In this document: positions 48,475 through 60,959 of the stretch, piece after piece
Layout of the letters: each line of letters starts with the position of its first letter
How positions within the stretch are numbered: the first letter of the stretch is position 1
Origin: Plectrocnemia conspersa
Taxonomy: Eukaryota > Arthropoda > Insecta > Trichoptera > Polycentropodidae
Direction of reading: 5' to 3'
NCBI GenBank assembly: GCA_009617715.1
Contig: VTFK01000511.1
Span: 62,001-126,000, forward strand
Length of the DNA: 64,000 bases
Program-made: the position numbers and the translations under genes
The notes under the pieces: model-generated
Told to the model about the DNA's origin: nothing
Seen by the model: only the letters and a program-made list of their open reading frames with translations
Databases searched by the model: none

Positions 48475-51100
48475 TCTTCCCTAACGGCCTTCAATTCAAA
48501 CAACAATGAATGCTTTACACCTTAGCAATATTTTCAACTACTGTTATATGTAACTTAAATCTCGATTATGCCAACAACATAAATATTTTTTTGTAAATAA
48601 ATTTATGTTTAATAAATGTTTATTTTTGACCTATTAAAGACCAAGCTACAGTAACATTAGCATCCTTTGATTGAATCTAAATATATTTAATGATATTATT
48701 TGAAGAACAACCATTATACCAAAAATTTTTTTTTACAGAAAAGAGTAAAGACTATTTTTTACTTTGATAACAAGATATTAGTTTATTTAATACATTTTAA
48801 ATATAAACATAGAATAAATTTATATAAGAAATAAAATAATACATACTAAAATATATAAAAACCAACCTATACATTGACAACACATCAACAATTTTGTATT
48901 TCAGAATTTTTCAATGTTTGAAATGTTTACCCCTAGAAGCTTTAAAATATAGATTTCATGGAATAACAATGTTCAATATGTGTTTTTTCCAGAAAAAAAT
49001 TTCCCTTATCTCGCCTTCAAAATATTTTTGTCCCAATTTTTGGTATAATCTTTTTGTTCCTTCAGGCAGCTAATGATTCAAAATTAAGTGACAATCAATT
49101 ATTGTGTAAGATATCCTGATTACGATAGTAGTGCTAAAATTTCTTAAATTTTCAAAAAATAATTTAGAATTACAAATAGCTTAACCAAAAAAAATTTTTT
49201 TAATAGTATAGTTTCATTTTAAAAGATTTTTATTGTATAAATATAATTAATACTTAAGTACCTGCAATCACTTCCAATATTTTTTGGGGAAATATTTTTA
49301 CCCGCATAACTCTCGTTCACTTTTATATAAAATGCAATTTTTTGGTTTATGTATATAAAATGTAGAATGTTAAAAAATCGCAACCGAATCGCCCAAATTT
49401 AAAATGCAGCTGGTCAGTGACTATCTGTGCATGATGCATAATTTTATATTTTTTGAGTAATGTAATATATATTAATATCCCCTCGACAATTATTAAAATT
49501 AAATTTTGTTTATGTAAAAAAGCACGATGTGAAAACACAGACTAGAGAATATATGTTTTGTGTATGCACGTGATGCGTTTGCTCTTGTGTTTTTGCGGCG
49601 TTTCTGTAATACAGAAACAGGGATCATAATCTAAGACGAAAACAATTTTTTTTTTGATAATTCGATTTATTCACATTTGATTTTGTGAAGGTTAAATATT
49701 AGATGCTTTATTAAAAAGTATTTTTTTCTTTATACTTGTATACTTTTTATGTTTTTTTGTTTTTTCTTATGTTTTTTCTTTATACTTTTGAAAACCATAA
49801 GCATTAAGCAATACTTCTCCATTTTTTAGTAACCACTCAACAATGTATTTTGCTCGTCGAAATGCGTATCCAAACGATAGCATTTTTTTGATCGACTCAA
49901 ACGTTTTTTATTGTTATTATACTATTTTATTGTATAAGTCAACACGATAGATTTGAATATTAATAGCCATTTTGTAAATTTTGCAATTAAAAAATTTGGT
50001 TGAAAATTTAAATTTCAATAATAATTTTAAATAAACGATTTTATAAAACATATTCATACATTTTTAAGGCCACTGAAAATTTCAAATAATATTCTTCTTT
50101 AAATATATGTTTGCTTATATACTTAAATGTGTATGTAAATATGAATAAATGTGTGATTTTTTACCTGAATTATTCCAGCTCCTTATTCTTAGTGTATTTT
50201 TTAAGGAGAGATCTACGGTTATTATACGTGTGTTTTCATCTGCTCAGATACGCAATATAGTTTGTTTACGCTGACAAGGTAAATCACTTAATTTAGTTTC
50301 ACGATATCTTAAAATGGCAACATATTAACAAATACTAAAATCGTTATTATTAATTAAACATATAATAGAACAAATCAAAGTAGGCATATATATGTTTCAA
50401 AATAAAAATTATTAAAAAGGTTTTTGCCTAAAAACTAATTACAATATAAAAAAAGCTTTGTATAAAAAGTCCTAGAGAACAAATTAAGTAATTCAAAAAT
50501 ATTCTATGATAAACATTAAAAGATTTTATTTACAGTATGGATTTTTTATGCTATGGATTTTTTATAGTACATTTTTTTTAAGTAATAAATTAATTAAAAA
50601 TATTAAAAAAAAGCTTAAAAAGCAAAATATATAAACTTAAATTAGCGTAAAATCATATATTTGCCGATGGCTATGTTATATCACTATATTTTATTGCTGC
50701 TTCTTATTCAATTACTTTTAATAAATACTTATTTAAAATAACTTTTTATACGCTAATAAGATAAATATATAAAATAATAAAAATCAATTGCTCACTGTCC
50801 GAGCTTTTGTAAATCATTAGCAAATAAGATAAATTCATTTCTTATGTTCAATCAACATGGTTTTTGTATAAGATAATTAACACAAGTGCTTACAAACCTT
50901 TTTCACAAAATGATTTGTATCAGAAAATCTGAAATAGGTTTTGTGGTTTATTCAGTGTAAATTATAAGTTTTAATTAAAAATCAAGTACAGTATAATTAT
51001 TATATATTGGGTTTCTCATTATAGTATTTATTTTAAAATACTATGATAACACAAATAAAAATAAAAATCTAATTTATTTATGCGACTATTTAGCGAAAAA
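48475..51100. other. AT-rich intergenic DNA
   Basis: No gene. The block 48,545-48,640 weakly resembles 59,795-59,890. Confidence 0.45.
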
Positions 51101-51880
51101 CCACCAAAAACACGGTTGATAAATTTAGTGAGATGGCATTATATTTATATACGAATGTATATGATCATTTCTAGCGAATATTAAATTCTGTACTAGAGTT
51201 TGTGAAAATATTTGTGTAGAAAATTGTGTTTTATTGTGTATTATAAAATCTGATATAATAGCTAATAATAATAAATTATTATCAATATATCAATATTCAT
51301 TTTTAACAAAATCGATCTCTTAAAAAATATAAATTATATTTATATTCTTAGAGTTACTAAATTATTAAAGCATTACAGGAATTTATAAGAAAAAGATTAT
51401 CTGAAATTATCACAAGCTTTTAAATACTAACAATATTAACTTATGAAATCTTTAATCGAAAATAAGTTACGCAGTTTAAATTTAAAAATGATTACGAGCC
51501 TATCGCGTTGTCTTTACAATCTTATTACGAAAATCAATTATAACTTTGTGTCGGTCAAAAAAATGCTATTGTCTTGACACAAGTGTAAAACATTGTTTAG
51601 TTGTATTGATGTTTTGATAACATCAAATAATATTTATGGTTTTCATAAATCTTCTGTTCTAATAGTACGGTTTCTCTTAAGTTCGAGTCGTAATATAAGA
51701 TGAGATTGAAATTTCGACAATTTTTCATTCGAAGATCATTTTCTAAATGCGTCGTTTCTTTTGATAATTCTATCTTGTGATGAAAATGTCATTAACGTTT
51801 GCTCTTCTTAAGGCTATATACTAAAATGTCTGCGTAAACAGTGGCGCAAATAAAAAAGTGTGTCTTTAATTTAGTAGTGC

Positions 51881-51886
51881 TTTATT
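51881..51886 (-). terminator. Poly(A) signal of the first Asp/Ser/Asn-rich paralogue
   Basis: AATAAA on the minus strand about 100 bases past the stop; conserved in unit B at 58,192-58,197. Confidence 0.55.
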
Positions 51887-51986
51887 GATTCCCAAAAAGT
51901 AAATAAAAATAAAATAAAGCTCTCATTAATAAATCGTTACTCATGTAAGGTGATTTCAGTCCTTCTTCACATAGGTGATCTGATTA

Positions 51987-52990
51987 TTAGTTATGTAAAA
52001 AGTTAATAATCAAACCATCACCAGTAGTTTCAGTAATTCCCGGTAAACTTCTCATTTCATGTGGAATTAAAATTCTGCCTTTAACCCCAATTGGAATTTC
52101 CGTAAGTTGTACTTCGTCATTATCGTTGTTATCTTGGTCATTACTGTCTTCACTAATGTTATTGCTGTCACTGTTGTCACCGCGTTTAATTTTATGGTTC
52201 AATGTATCATCAGTAGTGCAATCGCAGGTATCGTCTGTTGTTTCATCTATATCAACTTTACCGTGTCCTCTCGGTCTGTCAGGTTGAGCATTCTAATACC
52301 AAACAAATAACCCAAACGTTATTTTCAAATATTAAGTTAAAACTATCGATATATGAAAAATAAATCTAAATTTAAATTAATTTGATCAAAACTGCTTTAA
52401 AATATAAATTCACAGGAAACGATTAACTTATATGTACTAATTAACTTTTGTGTGATCATATTTGCCTCCTCACCAATATTTTATACGAAAAATTACATAA
52501 TTTAATGGTGTTAAAAATTACTTTTACTTAAATTATCAATATTATAATATGTTTAGTGGTAACTGTAGCAAAAGCAAATATTTTTTTGGATCACTACAAT
52601 AAAGTAATCAAATTTTTTTGCATGAATTGTCAAGATTGGAAAAAACGCATCTCATGATTTAAATTATGACTCTTGTGAATTGTATTAAATTCAGAAGATA
52701 ATGTATTATAGTGATATTTAAACAAATGTTTATTTAAAAATATAAAATTATATACTTAATATTAGAAATAAAATAAATATGGATGGGATAATATTACATG
52801 AGATTGTGGCTTTACCCTTAAACCGAATTATTCGAGGTTTAATTTCTTTTAAATTCCTTAAAGATTGGAGTGAACCATATATCTTAAAAAAGTTGAATAT
52901 TCAATGACATCTAATATATTATTTATTTTTTAAACTTACACAAGCGCAGATGACTACAGCAAGAAACAGATACACGAATAAGTACCTCAT
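51987..52990 (-). CDS. Small secreted Asp/Asn-rich protein, paralogue A
   Basis: Two coding exons: 52,990-52,940 (17 codons, MRYLFVYLFLAVVICAC) and 52,292-51,987, giving about 118 residues. The donor is TGT|GTAAGT, the acceptor TGGTATTAG, the 647-base intron is phase 0. Signal cleavage is likely after CNA (residue 19). The mature part starts QPDRPRGHGKVDIDETTDD, where GHGKVDID is a variant of the cluster's GRGSV module. A Cys-containing segment (TCDCTTDD), a basic KIKR site and an Asp/Asn/Ser-rich stretch (SNDQDNNDNDE) follow. The C terminus is non-repetitive (PIGVKGRILIPHEM and on). KIKR might be a processing site. It pairs with the paralogue in unit B, whose C terminus differs. Confidence 0.8.
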
Positions 52991-53038
52991 TTTGCAGTTG
53001 GTTTTGTAAAACTTATATTTTTTAAAGAAAAACCATCG

Positions 53039-53046
53039 TATATATA
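53039..53046 (-). promoter_or_regulatory. TATA box of paralogue A
   Basis: TATATATA (context AGTATATATACG) on the minus strand, 49 bases upstream of the ATG at 52,990; identical in the paralogue. Confidence 0.6.
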
Positions 53047-53585
53047 CTTTATTGAAGATATGGTTGGTCACGTTTTCATATATAATTATATCATAAATAT
53101 TTATAATTTGCATTTGTTATTTGATATAAGGTATTTTATATCAATATTTACGACTTGCAATTTTTGTGTCTAATATATTTTATTTTGTATCGCTTCACAT
53201 AACAAACTGTTATTGTGAATTATAGTCAGCTAGTAAGAATAAATAAATAAAAAGAATAAAGTAAGGTTTGTAGAATTAAATTAAATTTAGCACTTATGCA
53301 TAAGGATAAATTTAGTTTTATTGAAAAAATAATAAATAAAGTTATTTTACCACAGGCAACAATAAAACATATTTGTATAACACTAGTTGTCGGTACCTCA
53401 CTATCGCGAATAGAGTCTCCAATTACTCGAACCATCAACTACTCGAGTATCGAATATTAAAATTTTAAAATACTCGAGTACTTGAGTACTTTCGAGTATT
53501 TACCAAATGTACCAAAATAGCTATTATTCAAATTCGTGCACATATATATAAATAAATAAAATACTTTGTATGTTAATTTTTACAA

Positions 53586-53819
53586 TTATTTTAACTTCAA
53601 GAACATACTTTTTAAAAACAATAATGTAAAATGTGTCTCGAATTTAATATTACTGCGAACCTTTGGTTTTATTATTCCCGTTGTAGAAAAAACCCTTTCC
53701 GTTGCTGTTGATGTTGGTCTTATTGTCATTAACGCGTTGGATAAGGCTTCTAATTTATCTGTTCGCTTTTTATAGATATAACATTTTTTGAACTCTCTTT
53801 TTATGTTCTCTTCTTTCAT
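53586..53819 (-). pseudogene. hAT transposase C-terminal dimerisation fragment (outer element)
   Basis: Residues around PTSTATERVFSTTG match the hallmark 'P.TS...ERVFS..G' of the hAT dimerisation domain, followed by KVRSN and a LLFLKS segment. No N-terminal or DDE-like part remains. Confidence 0.75.
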
Positions 53820-53998
53820 TCCCTTCTCTGCTTTTCTCTTATTTCCTTCGACTGTTGATAAAATAGCATTTTGTAATTCTTCTTGAATAGATTTTTTTTC
53901 TTAACAATATACAATCTTCTAATCCTTCTGATTAATGCGAAAAATTTAAATCTATATCCTTCGAAGATGTATTTGGGTGAATCCCTTTCACTCTAGAG

Positions 53999-56380
53999 CA
54001 GTGGTTCTTAACCGGTGCACCGCGAACTCATTGCAAGTGCACCGCGAGAAAATTGGTAAAAACAAAAAATCCGCAAAATAGTAAAATCTTAATGTTTCAA
54101 TCAATTTGTATTTTATTATAGTCGTGATACCCCACAATGGATAAATTTATTACCAAACGAAATTGTGAATCAAACCAAAACATTAATGACCAAAATATTA
54201 ATGACACTGGGAGTACAAGTGGAAGAAGTAGTGACGATGTTACTAGACATCATACGTCTCATACAAAAGAAAATATATCCAGTAAAATAAAAAAAAAAAA
54301 TGGACAGTATTCTGAAGAATATTTACGTTTCAGTTTTACTAGCATCAATGAGGAAGGATATCACATTCCACTATGTGTTGTATGTGGAAAAAACTGTCCA
54401 ATAGCGCGATGTATACTGACAAGTTAAATCGCCACTTCACTACAAAGCACGCCGATCTTGCATCAAAAAGTAAAGATTACTTCAAAAGATTGTTAAGCAT
54501 GCACAATAAACAAGCGAAATATTTTGAAAAAACTGTTAAAATTTCCAATAAGGCACTACTGGCGTCATAAAAAATTTCTGAATTGATTGCTGTACAATTA
54601 AAACCACATACCATAGCAGAGTCTCTAATTTAACCTGCATATTGTAAAATAGGAAAAATTATGTTTGGTGATGAAGCAAAAAGGAAATAATGAAAATTCC
54701 TCTTTCAAACGATACAATAAAAAAAATAATTAAATATGTCGGATGATACTAAGAAAACAGTTAACGATAAACTTTTCAAGCGATTTTGTTTTACAAGTCG
54801 ACGAATCTACTGACATTAGCGGTAAGGCACAAATACTAGGATTCGTTCGTTTCATAAATGAAAACAAAATAATGAATCAATATCTATGCTGCAAAGAACT
54901 TACCGAGCATACGACAGGACAAGATGTTTTTGATCTTATTTATTCATATTTAAAACAATTTAAAATATCATTGGAGTTATGTGTAGGAATTTGTATGGAT
55001 GGTGCTCCTTCAATGGTAGGCTCATTTAAAGGATTTTTTTAACCCTTGCAAAGACAGGAAAACCTAATATTAAATCTACGCACTGTTTTATACATAGAGA
55101 ATCTTTAGTTTCGAAAACATTACCAGCAGCACTAAAACCTGTACTAGATCAAGTTGTAAATATAGTGAATTTCATAAAATCAACACGCATGCTTAAAAAA
55201 CTTTACATTTCTATGGAAGCTATGTACGAGTGTTTGCTTTTTCACACTGAAGTCAGGTGGTTATCTAAGGGTAAAGTTTTATGCCGATTCATAGAACTTA
55301 AGAATGAATTGGTAATCTTTTTTTCGAAATGAAGGTATGGATGACTTTGTAAAATGTCTTCAGAATAATGATTGGTATGCTAAAGTGGCATATTTAGCAG
55401 ATATTTTTATTTACTTAAATAACGTTAACACAAGCATTCAAGGAAAAAACGAAAAACTCATGACATCCATTGACAAATTGACAGGACTTCGAAAAAAAAA
55501 AATAACTCTTTCGAAAAATCGAATAATAGAAAAAAAAGTAGACATGTTTCCTTCACTTAACGAAAACATTCCCAAGGGAGTTATTTCCGCAATAATAGAA
55601 CATTTAACTTTATTGGAAGAAAAGATTGCACATTTTCATTCTTAAATATAGAAAATTATGACTGGATACGAAATCATCAATTTAGTCTCATTGTCGACTG
55701 ATCGTACTCTAAAAATTAAATTTTCCGAAATAACTATGAAGAATTTTTGGATTATTGTCCAAGAGGAATATTCACTTCTTTACATGAAGGCATTGAAAAT
55801 TTTGTTACAGTTTTCAACATCATATTTGTGTGAGCTTGGTTTCTCAACAACAACTAATATGAAAACTAAAAAAACGAGAAAGACAGAAAAAAATTTAAAC
55901 GAAGAATTCAGGGTAACTACATAAAATATTCGACCTAATATTTCTGATATCTGCAAAAGCCAACAAGCTCGGGTATCACATTAATTAATTTTTGATCAAT
56001 CATATAAATTCCATTATGTTAAGCAGGAACGTCATTTTGGGTAAACAAAAGGGGGAAAATGCACCACTTAGATTTGCCACCCAAAGAGCACCTTTAAATA
56101 TTAATACAAATATTTTTAATAATACACGTAATTAAAAATTGGTTCTAGGGCAAACTTAACTAACCAAATTTATTTTCAATACTTAACTTTTTTATATAAT
56201 TTAATTTAAAAAAATATGTAAAAAAATTGTATGTAATTTTGTATGTAACTATTATTTTTTTTTAAATATGTAATAAAAATTATGTCCACATATTTTTTTC
56301 GACCTTTTAATTCTGGTGCACCGCCACTTTTTCCCATGATCAAAAGTGCACCGTGACTTTGAAAAGGTTAAGAACCACTG
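53999..56380 (+). mobile_element. Inner hAT element (SCAND3/ZBED5-like), 2,382 bp
   Basis: The terminal inverted repeats CAGTGGTTCTTAACC and GGTTAAGAACCACTG and a perfect 8-bp target duplication CTCTAGAG (53,991-53,998 and 56,381-56,388) define it exactly. Subterminal GTGCACCG motifs occur at both ends. It contains one decayed transposase gene on the plus strand and lies within the outer hAT. Confidence 0.95.
54137..55924 (+). pseudogene. Inner hAT transposase (BED zinc finger, SCAND3/ZBED5-like), disrupted
   Basis: An almost full-length coding order is readable in pieces. There is an ATG at 54,137, then a zinc-finger region with a frameshift near 54,400 (CVVC...HFTTKH), stops near 54,570-54,690, and the catalytic region 54,743-55,042 with FVLQVDESTDISGKAQI and CVGICMDGAPSMVGS (acidic residues typical of the hAT core). 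It ends at a stop after KGFF but continues in another frame with HCFIHRESLVSKTLPAALK and EVRWLSKGKVL. The last parts are 55,337-55,645 and 55,658-55,924, the latter with the dimerisation-like STSYLCELGFSTTTNMKTKK. At least four disruptions make it inactive; the missing parts are small, suggesting moderate age. Confidence 0.85.
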
Positions 56381-56388
56381 CTCTAGAG

Positions 56389-56905
56389 CTTTAAATGCCT
56401 TTAAATGCCTTTAAAACTTTAAATGCCTTTAAAACACACAATTGTTTTGATTTATATTTTAAGCTGAGGGATCAGTATAAACAATTTACAACACTTTACG
56501 CTACAACTGCATAGTCATAAAACCTAATTTTTTTTTTGATATTTCATATTGTTCATTGCCATAAATTAGGTAAGTCGGGACTGTCGGACAGAAAACACAA
56601 AAGAAATTTCTCCGTCGTACCCACTAACATAGCCGACGACCGGAACTATGCAACTATGGAACTATGAAAAAATTATACCTGATAGTAACCGCTCTAACTT
56701 GGGACTTCGGGCATAAACGCCAAATAAAAGCAAGACGTTAACCTTTACCGGACCGAGTTAAAGTTAATTTTGTTTCTGAAATATCTCAATTTTTTTTAAT
56801 TTCGAGTATTAATCGAGTAATTTTCAAAATACTCGATTATCAAGTACTTGAAAAATAGACAAGTATACTCGAGTATCGAGTACTCGATTACTCGAATTGG
56901 AGACT
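56389..56905. other. Right arm of the outer hAT
   Basis: After the inner element's target duplication, short TTTAAATGCC repeats (to about 56,435) and then non-coding DNA lead to a terminal ATC/CTCGAGTA-rich inverted region near 56,800-56,900 that mirrors 53,430-53,500. Confidence 0.6.
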
Positions 56906-56916
56906 CTAATCGCGAA

Positions 56917-58025
56917 GTACCGCAGCTAGTGTGTGCGCGTAATTACCAGACCCATAACTTTTTGGGTTTTATATTTTATTTTTGTTTCGTTCCTTTTTAA
57001 AATTATATGTTTTTAGTATATTCCTGCTACTATTATATATTAAAACTATATTAAAATTATTCTCAACATGGTGAATTATAAATGAGATAAAAGACAATTA
57101 TTACATATTTTTATTTCTGCATATTTACCGGTTAGGTTAGTTCAGATAATTATTTAAGTCTCGTATTTTTGGGGGTTAGAATTTATATTAAATTGTCAAA
57201 ATAGATTGGTCAGAATGTAAGTGACCAAAATAAACATTACATGGTCAGAATCTATATTAAATAGTAAGAATTATTTGACTGTTTGTTGAAAATCCGAATA
57301 ACAAAAATAAAACATAACACTAATAAAATATTTTTTTTATTCTACTTATTAGAATATTTTAATAATACAGAACATTTTCTCCCAAATTAATTTATGTACA
57401 CAAGGTTACAAAATTTTTAATTTTTGTTATATCTATTTTTATAAAAAAATTTATTAATTTTCATTTAATTCAATTTATTTACGTATTTTATCAATTTATT
57501 ATTTCCTAAGATTTTTTAAAATGAGTTTTCAAACTCTTCTTAAAAAAATAACTTTTATGTTATTTTTTGATAGGCTGTCATTTTAAGATAAGTATTTTTA
57601 TTGTCAGCGCAAAAAAATGATATTGCAAATCAGATTAAATATCTGTTAAAGGGTTACCTTCGACAACTTTAAAACACTATTAAGCCCGTATATATGTATA
57701 AGAAAATAATAAAGAGCCTGTTTTTGCCATGGATTATTGCATTATATAAGACTTTGAATTAAAAAATAATCACATGCCCCGTCAGGAACCGCAGTATCAT
57801 AGTGTATTGGGTTCGCAAATAAAGTATGTAATTTGAATTACTATAATACTTAAAACAAAAATTAATACCTTAATAATTTATTAAACTATTTAGTATAAAA
57901 TCACCAAAATGATCGTTTCGGCTAAATAATATTGTTTGTAAAAATATTTGTTTTGGAAATTGTGTGTTATACAATCTTGTGTTTCAATCTCTTTATTTTT
58001 TATTTTTATTTTTAGTACATATAAG
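56917..58025. other. Unit A flank, non-coding
   Basis: Duplicated in unit B in two parts (60,430-60,800 and 62,980-63,690). Has several copies of a GGTCAGAAT/ATTCTGACC motif. No gene. Confidence 0.5.
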
Positions 58026-58191
58026 ACGTTCTCTATGAGCTGTGTATAAAACGAGCGAAAATGAAATTTTGACAGTCTTTTCTTATGATGATTCGATCTT
58101 GTGATAAAAATATCATTGTCGTTTGCTCTTATTAAGGTTATATACTAAAACATTGGCGCAAATAAAAAATGTGGCTATAATTTAGCAGTGC

Positions 58192-58197
58192 TTTATT
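58192..58197 (-). terminator. Poly(A) signal of the second Asp/Ser-rich paralogue
   Basis: AATAAA on the minus strand about 130 bases past the stop; conserved in unit A. Confidence 0.55.
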
Positions 58198-58328
58198 GAT
58201 TCCAAAAAAATAAATCAAAATAAAATAAAACTCTCATTGATAAACCGTTACTCATGATAGGTGATTTCAGTACTTCTTCACATAAGTGATTTGATTATAG
58301 TTAAGGTCTGCATGCACTTTCAGTAGGA

Positions 58329-59376
58329 TTAGCGTCCAGTTCTTATCGTAAGAACTTCGTCGCCATTATCGTCGCAGATATCGTCGCCGTTATCACGGTC
58401 ACGGACATTACTGTCTTCACTACTGTTACTGCTGTCACTGCTTTCACTGCTGGAACTGCTGTCCCTGCGTTCTACTGTAACGTTCACTGTATCATCAGTA
58501 GTGCAACCGCAGCAATCATCTGTTGTTTCATCTACATCAACTTTACCGTGTCCTCTCGGTCTGTCAGGTTGAGCATTCTAATACCAAATAAATAACCCAA
58601 ACGTTATTTTCAAATATTAAGTTAAAACTATCGATATATGTAAAATAAATCTAAATTTATATTTATTTTAGCAAAAAAGCATTAAAATATAAATTCACAG
58701 CAAACGATTAACTTATATGTACTAATAAACTTTTGTGCCTCCTCATCAATAAACTTTTGTGTGATCATATTTGCCTCCTCACCAATATTTTATACGAGAA
58801 ATTACATAATTTAATGGTGTTAAATAATGACTTATACTTAAATTATAAATATTATAATCAAAATTTTTTGCAAGAATTGCCAAGAAAGGAAAAGCTGCAA
58901 CTTATGATTTAAATTATGACTTTTGTGAATTATATTAAATTGGGAAAATAATGTTTTATAGTGATATTTAAACACGTGATTATTTGAAGATATAAATTTC
59001 CATAATTAAAATTAGAAATAAAGATAAAATTATAGTAAAATAAATATGGATGAGATAATGTTACATGAGATTGTGGCTTTACCCTTTAACCGAATTATTT
59101 GATTTAATTTCGTTTAAATTCCTTAAAGTAAGGAGGGAACCATATTTAAAAAAAATATTAAATATTAAATAATAAATGACATCTAATTTATTATTTATTT
59201 TTCAAATTTACACAAGCTCAAATGACTACGGCAAAAAACAAAAATACAACTAATAATTAATAAATAAGCTATACTTCTTAAGTAAAACATAAAAAAAAAT
59301 ATAATATAAATATTGTTCAACTTACACAAGCGCAGATGGCTAGGGCAAGAAACAGATACACGAATAAGTACCTCAT
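58329..59376 (-). CDS. Small secreted Asp/Ser-rich protein, paralogue B
   Basis: Two coding exons: 59,376-59,326 (17 codons, MRYLFVYLFLALAICAC) and 58,577-58,329, giving about 99 residues. The donor is TGT|GTAAGT, the acceptor TATTAG, the 748-base intron is phase 0. After the signal (cleavage likely after CNA), the mature protein starts QPDRPRGHGKVDVDETTDD as in paralogue A and has a CCGC pair-rich segment. A Ser run (DSSSSSESSDSSNSSED) and a short end (GDEVLTIRTGR) follow. The C-terminal ~35 residues of paralogue A are replaced because of a deletion and frame change. The intron holds a decayed second copy of exon 1. Ser/Asp runs could be phosphorylated or bind cations, but this is speculation. 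Confidence 0.8.
59205..59262 (-). pseudogene. Duplicated, decayed exon 1 in the intron of paralogue B
   Basis: The minus strand reads like the signal-peptide exon (LVVFLFFAVVI, stop, AC) and keeps the donor-side ACTTGTGTAAAT context, but has an in-frame TGA where Cys stands in the intact exon and has lost its ATG. It is a tandem duplicate of the exon at 59,376-59,326 (or of paralogue A's exon) that decayed. Confidence 0.75.
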
Positions 59377-59424
59377 TTTGTAGTTGGTTTTGTACAACTT
59401 ATATTTTTTACAGAAAATCCATCG

Positions 59425-59432
59425 TATATATA
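59425..59432 (-). promoter_or_regulatory. TATA box of paralogue B
   Basis: TATATATA on the minus strand, 49 bases upstream of the ATG at 59,376. Confidence 0.6.
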
Positions 59433-59621
59433 CTTTATTAAAGATATGGTTGGTCACGTTTTGATATATGATTATATCATAAATATTTATTATATGCATT
59501 TGTTATTTGATAAAAGGTATTTTATATCAATATTTACGACTTGCAATTTTTGTTTCCAATATATTTCATTTTGTATCGCTTCACATAACAAACTGTTTTT
59601 GTGAATTATAGTCAGCTATTG

Positions 59622-59947
59622 AAATGAAAGCTTTAGAATCATTTTTCAGTTTTGAGGAAATTCGAAAATATTTTTGCATGTGTATTTAAGCTACAATAGT
59701 GATATTTATTACAAAGTTCCATTTATATATAATACGATTTTTTTGCTTTTAAAATTAAATATTTTATATGATTGCAATATTTTTTTCCATATTGTAGCAT
59801 ATAACTTTAATTTCAATCGTGCTAACAACACAAACATATTTTGTAAATGAACTTTCATTTTATACTAAGTAAAGGGTTATTTTTGTTAAATAAGAGATCA
59901 AAAAAATTCTTAATTATTTTCGTATTTTTAGAAAGCAATGTGTTAGA

Positions 59948-60037
<90 letters not shown>

Positions 60038-60039
60038 AT

Positions 60040-60135
<96 letters not shown>

Positions 60136-60262
60136 CTTAACAATATCCAAATAATATATTTATATTTATTATTTAATTTATATTTCTAAAAAGCTAGTAA
60201 TGTTTTATATAATATATGGGAATTTCTAGGGTTTTAATTATTTATATTCTACTTTTAACACT
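59622..60262. other. Insertion in unit B, with (TA)n
   Basis: Absent from unit A. Contains a (TA)n tract at 59,951-60,132 with two small interruptions. Frames through it encode only alternating Tyr-Ile and are not genes. The insertion has no clear terminal repeats. Confidence 0.6.
59951..60132. repeat. (TA)n microsatellite, ~180 bp
   Basis: TA dinucleotides broken by single T and G changes near 60,023 and 60,041. Confidence 0.95.
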
Positions 60263-60959
60263 TAAAATTAGATTAAATAAATAAAGTAAGGTTTGTAGAT
60301 TTTAATTTAATTAAGCACTCATGTATAAGGAAAAATTTAGTTTTAATAGAAAAATAATAAATAAAGTTATTTTACCACAGGCTATAATAAAACATATTTA
60401 TATAACACTAGCTGTCGGTACCTCACTATCGCGAGGTACCGCAGCTAGTGTGTGTGCGTAATTACCAGACCCTAGACTTTTTTTGGGTTTTAAATTTTAT
60501 TTTTATTTGTTCTTATTTAAAATATATGTTTTTAATATTTTATTGTTGATATTTAAATTAAACTATTTAAAAACTATTCTCCACATGGTGAATAATAAAT
60601 GAGAAAAAAGACAATTTTTAAATATTTTATTTCTGCATATTTTACTGATATATACCGGTTAGGTTAGTTCAGATAATAATTTAAGTTTAGTATTTTTGCG
60701 TTCAAAATTTATATTAAAATGTCAGAATTCATTGGTCAGCATGTAAGTGACCAGAATAAATATTACATGGTTAGCATTTATATTAAATAGTTAGAATTAT
60801 TTGACTGTTACTGTATTGTATTGTTATTGCTGTAATGTTGAAGATTGGTGCAACCGGTCAATCAGTCATATCAGCAGTTTAGATACAGCGGCAATAGCAC
60901 TAATTTCAGACTTTCGCTACGACAACCACAACGACTTTCCACACTCTAAAATAACGTCG

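Larger units (their letters stand above)
53411..56908 (-). mobile_element. Outer hAT element, internally reduced, interrupted by a second hAT
   Basis: The ends TAGAGTCTCCAATTACTCGA and TCGAATTGGAGACTCTA are inverted repeats. The element is bounded by the 8-bp duplication ATCGCGAA (53,403-53,410 and 56,909-56,916). The minus-strand frame 53,819-53,586 encodes the hAT C-terminal dimerisation domain (LEALSNALMTIRPTSTATER, then VFSTTGI), so the transposase ran right to left. Without the inner insert it is only about 1.1 kb, and the rest of its transposase is missing. Confidence 0.85.
51100..58030. repeat. Tandem segmental duplication, unit A
   Basis: Unit A (about 51.1-58.0 kb) and unit B (about 58.03-63.69 kb) are direct repeats. 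Matching pairs include the gene and 3' flank (51.78-53.22 vs 58.1-59.61 kb), the 3' side of the hAT insertion (56.91-57.27 vs 60.43-60.80 kb) and the far flank (57.29-58.02 vs 62.98-63.69 kb). Unit A carries a 3.5-kb nested hAT insertion absent from B. The exact left boundary is uncertain. Confidence 0.75.

Noticed and set aside
59847..60150. Tyr-Ile frames on both strands, also at 44,348-44,754
   Set aside because: Products of (TA)n microsatellites.
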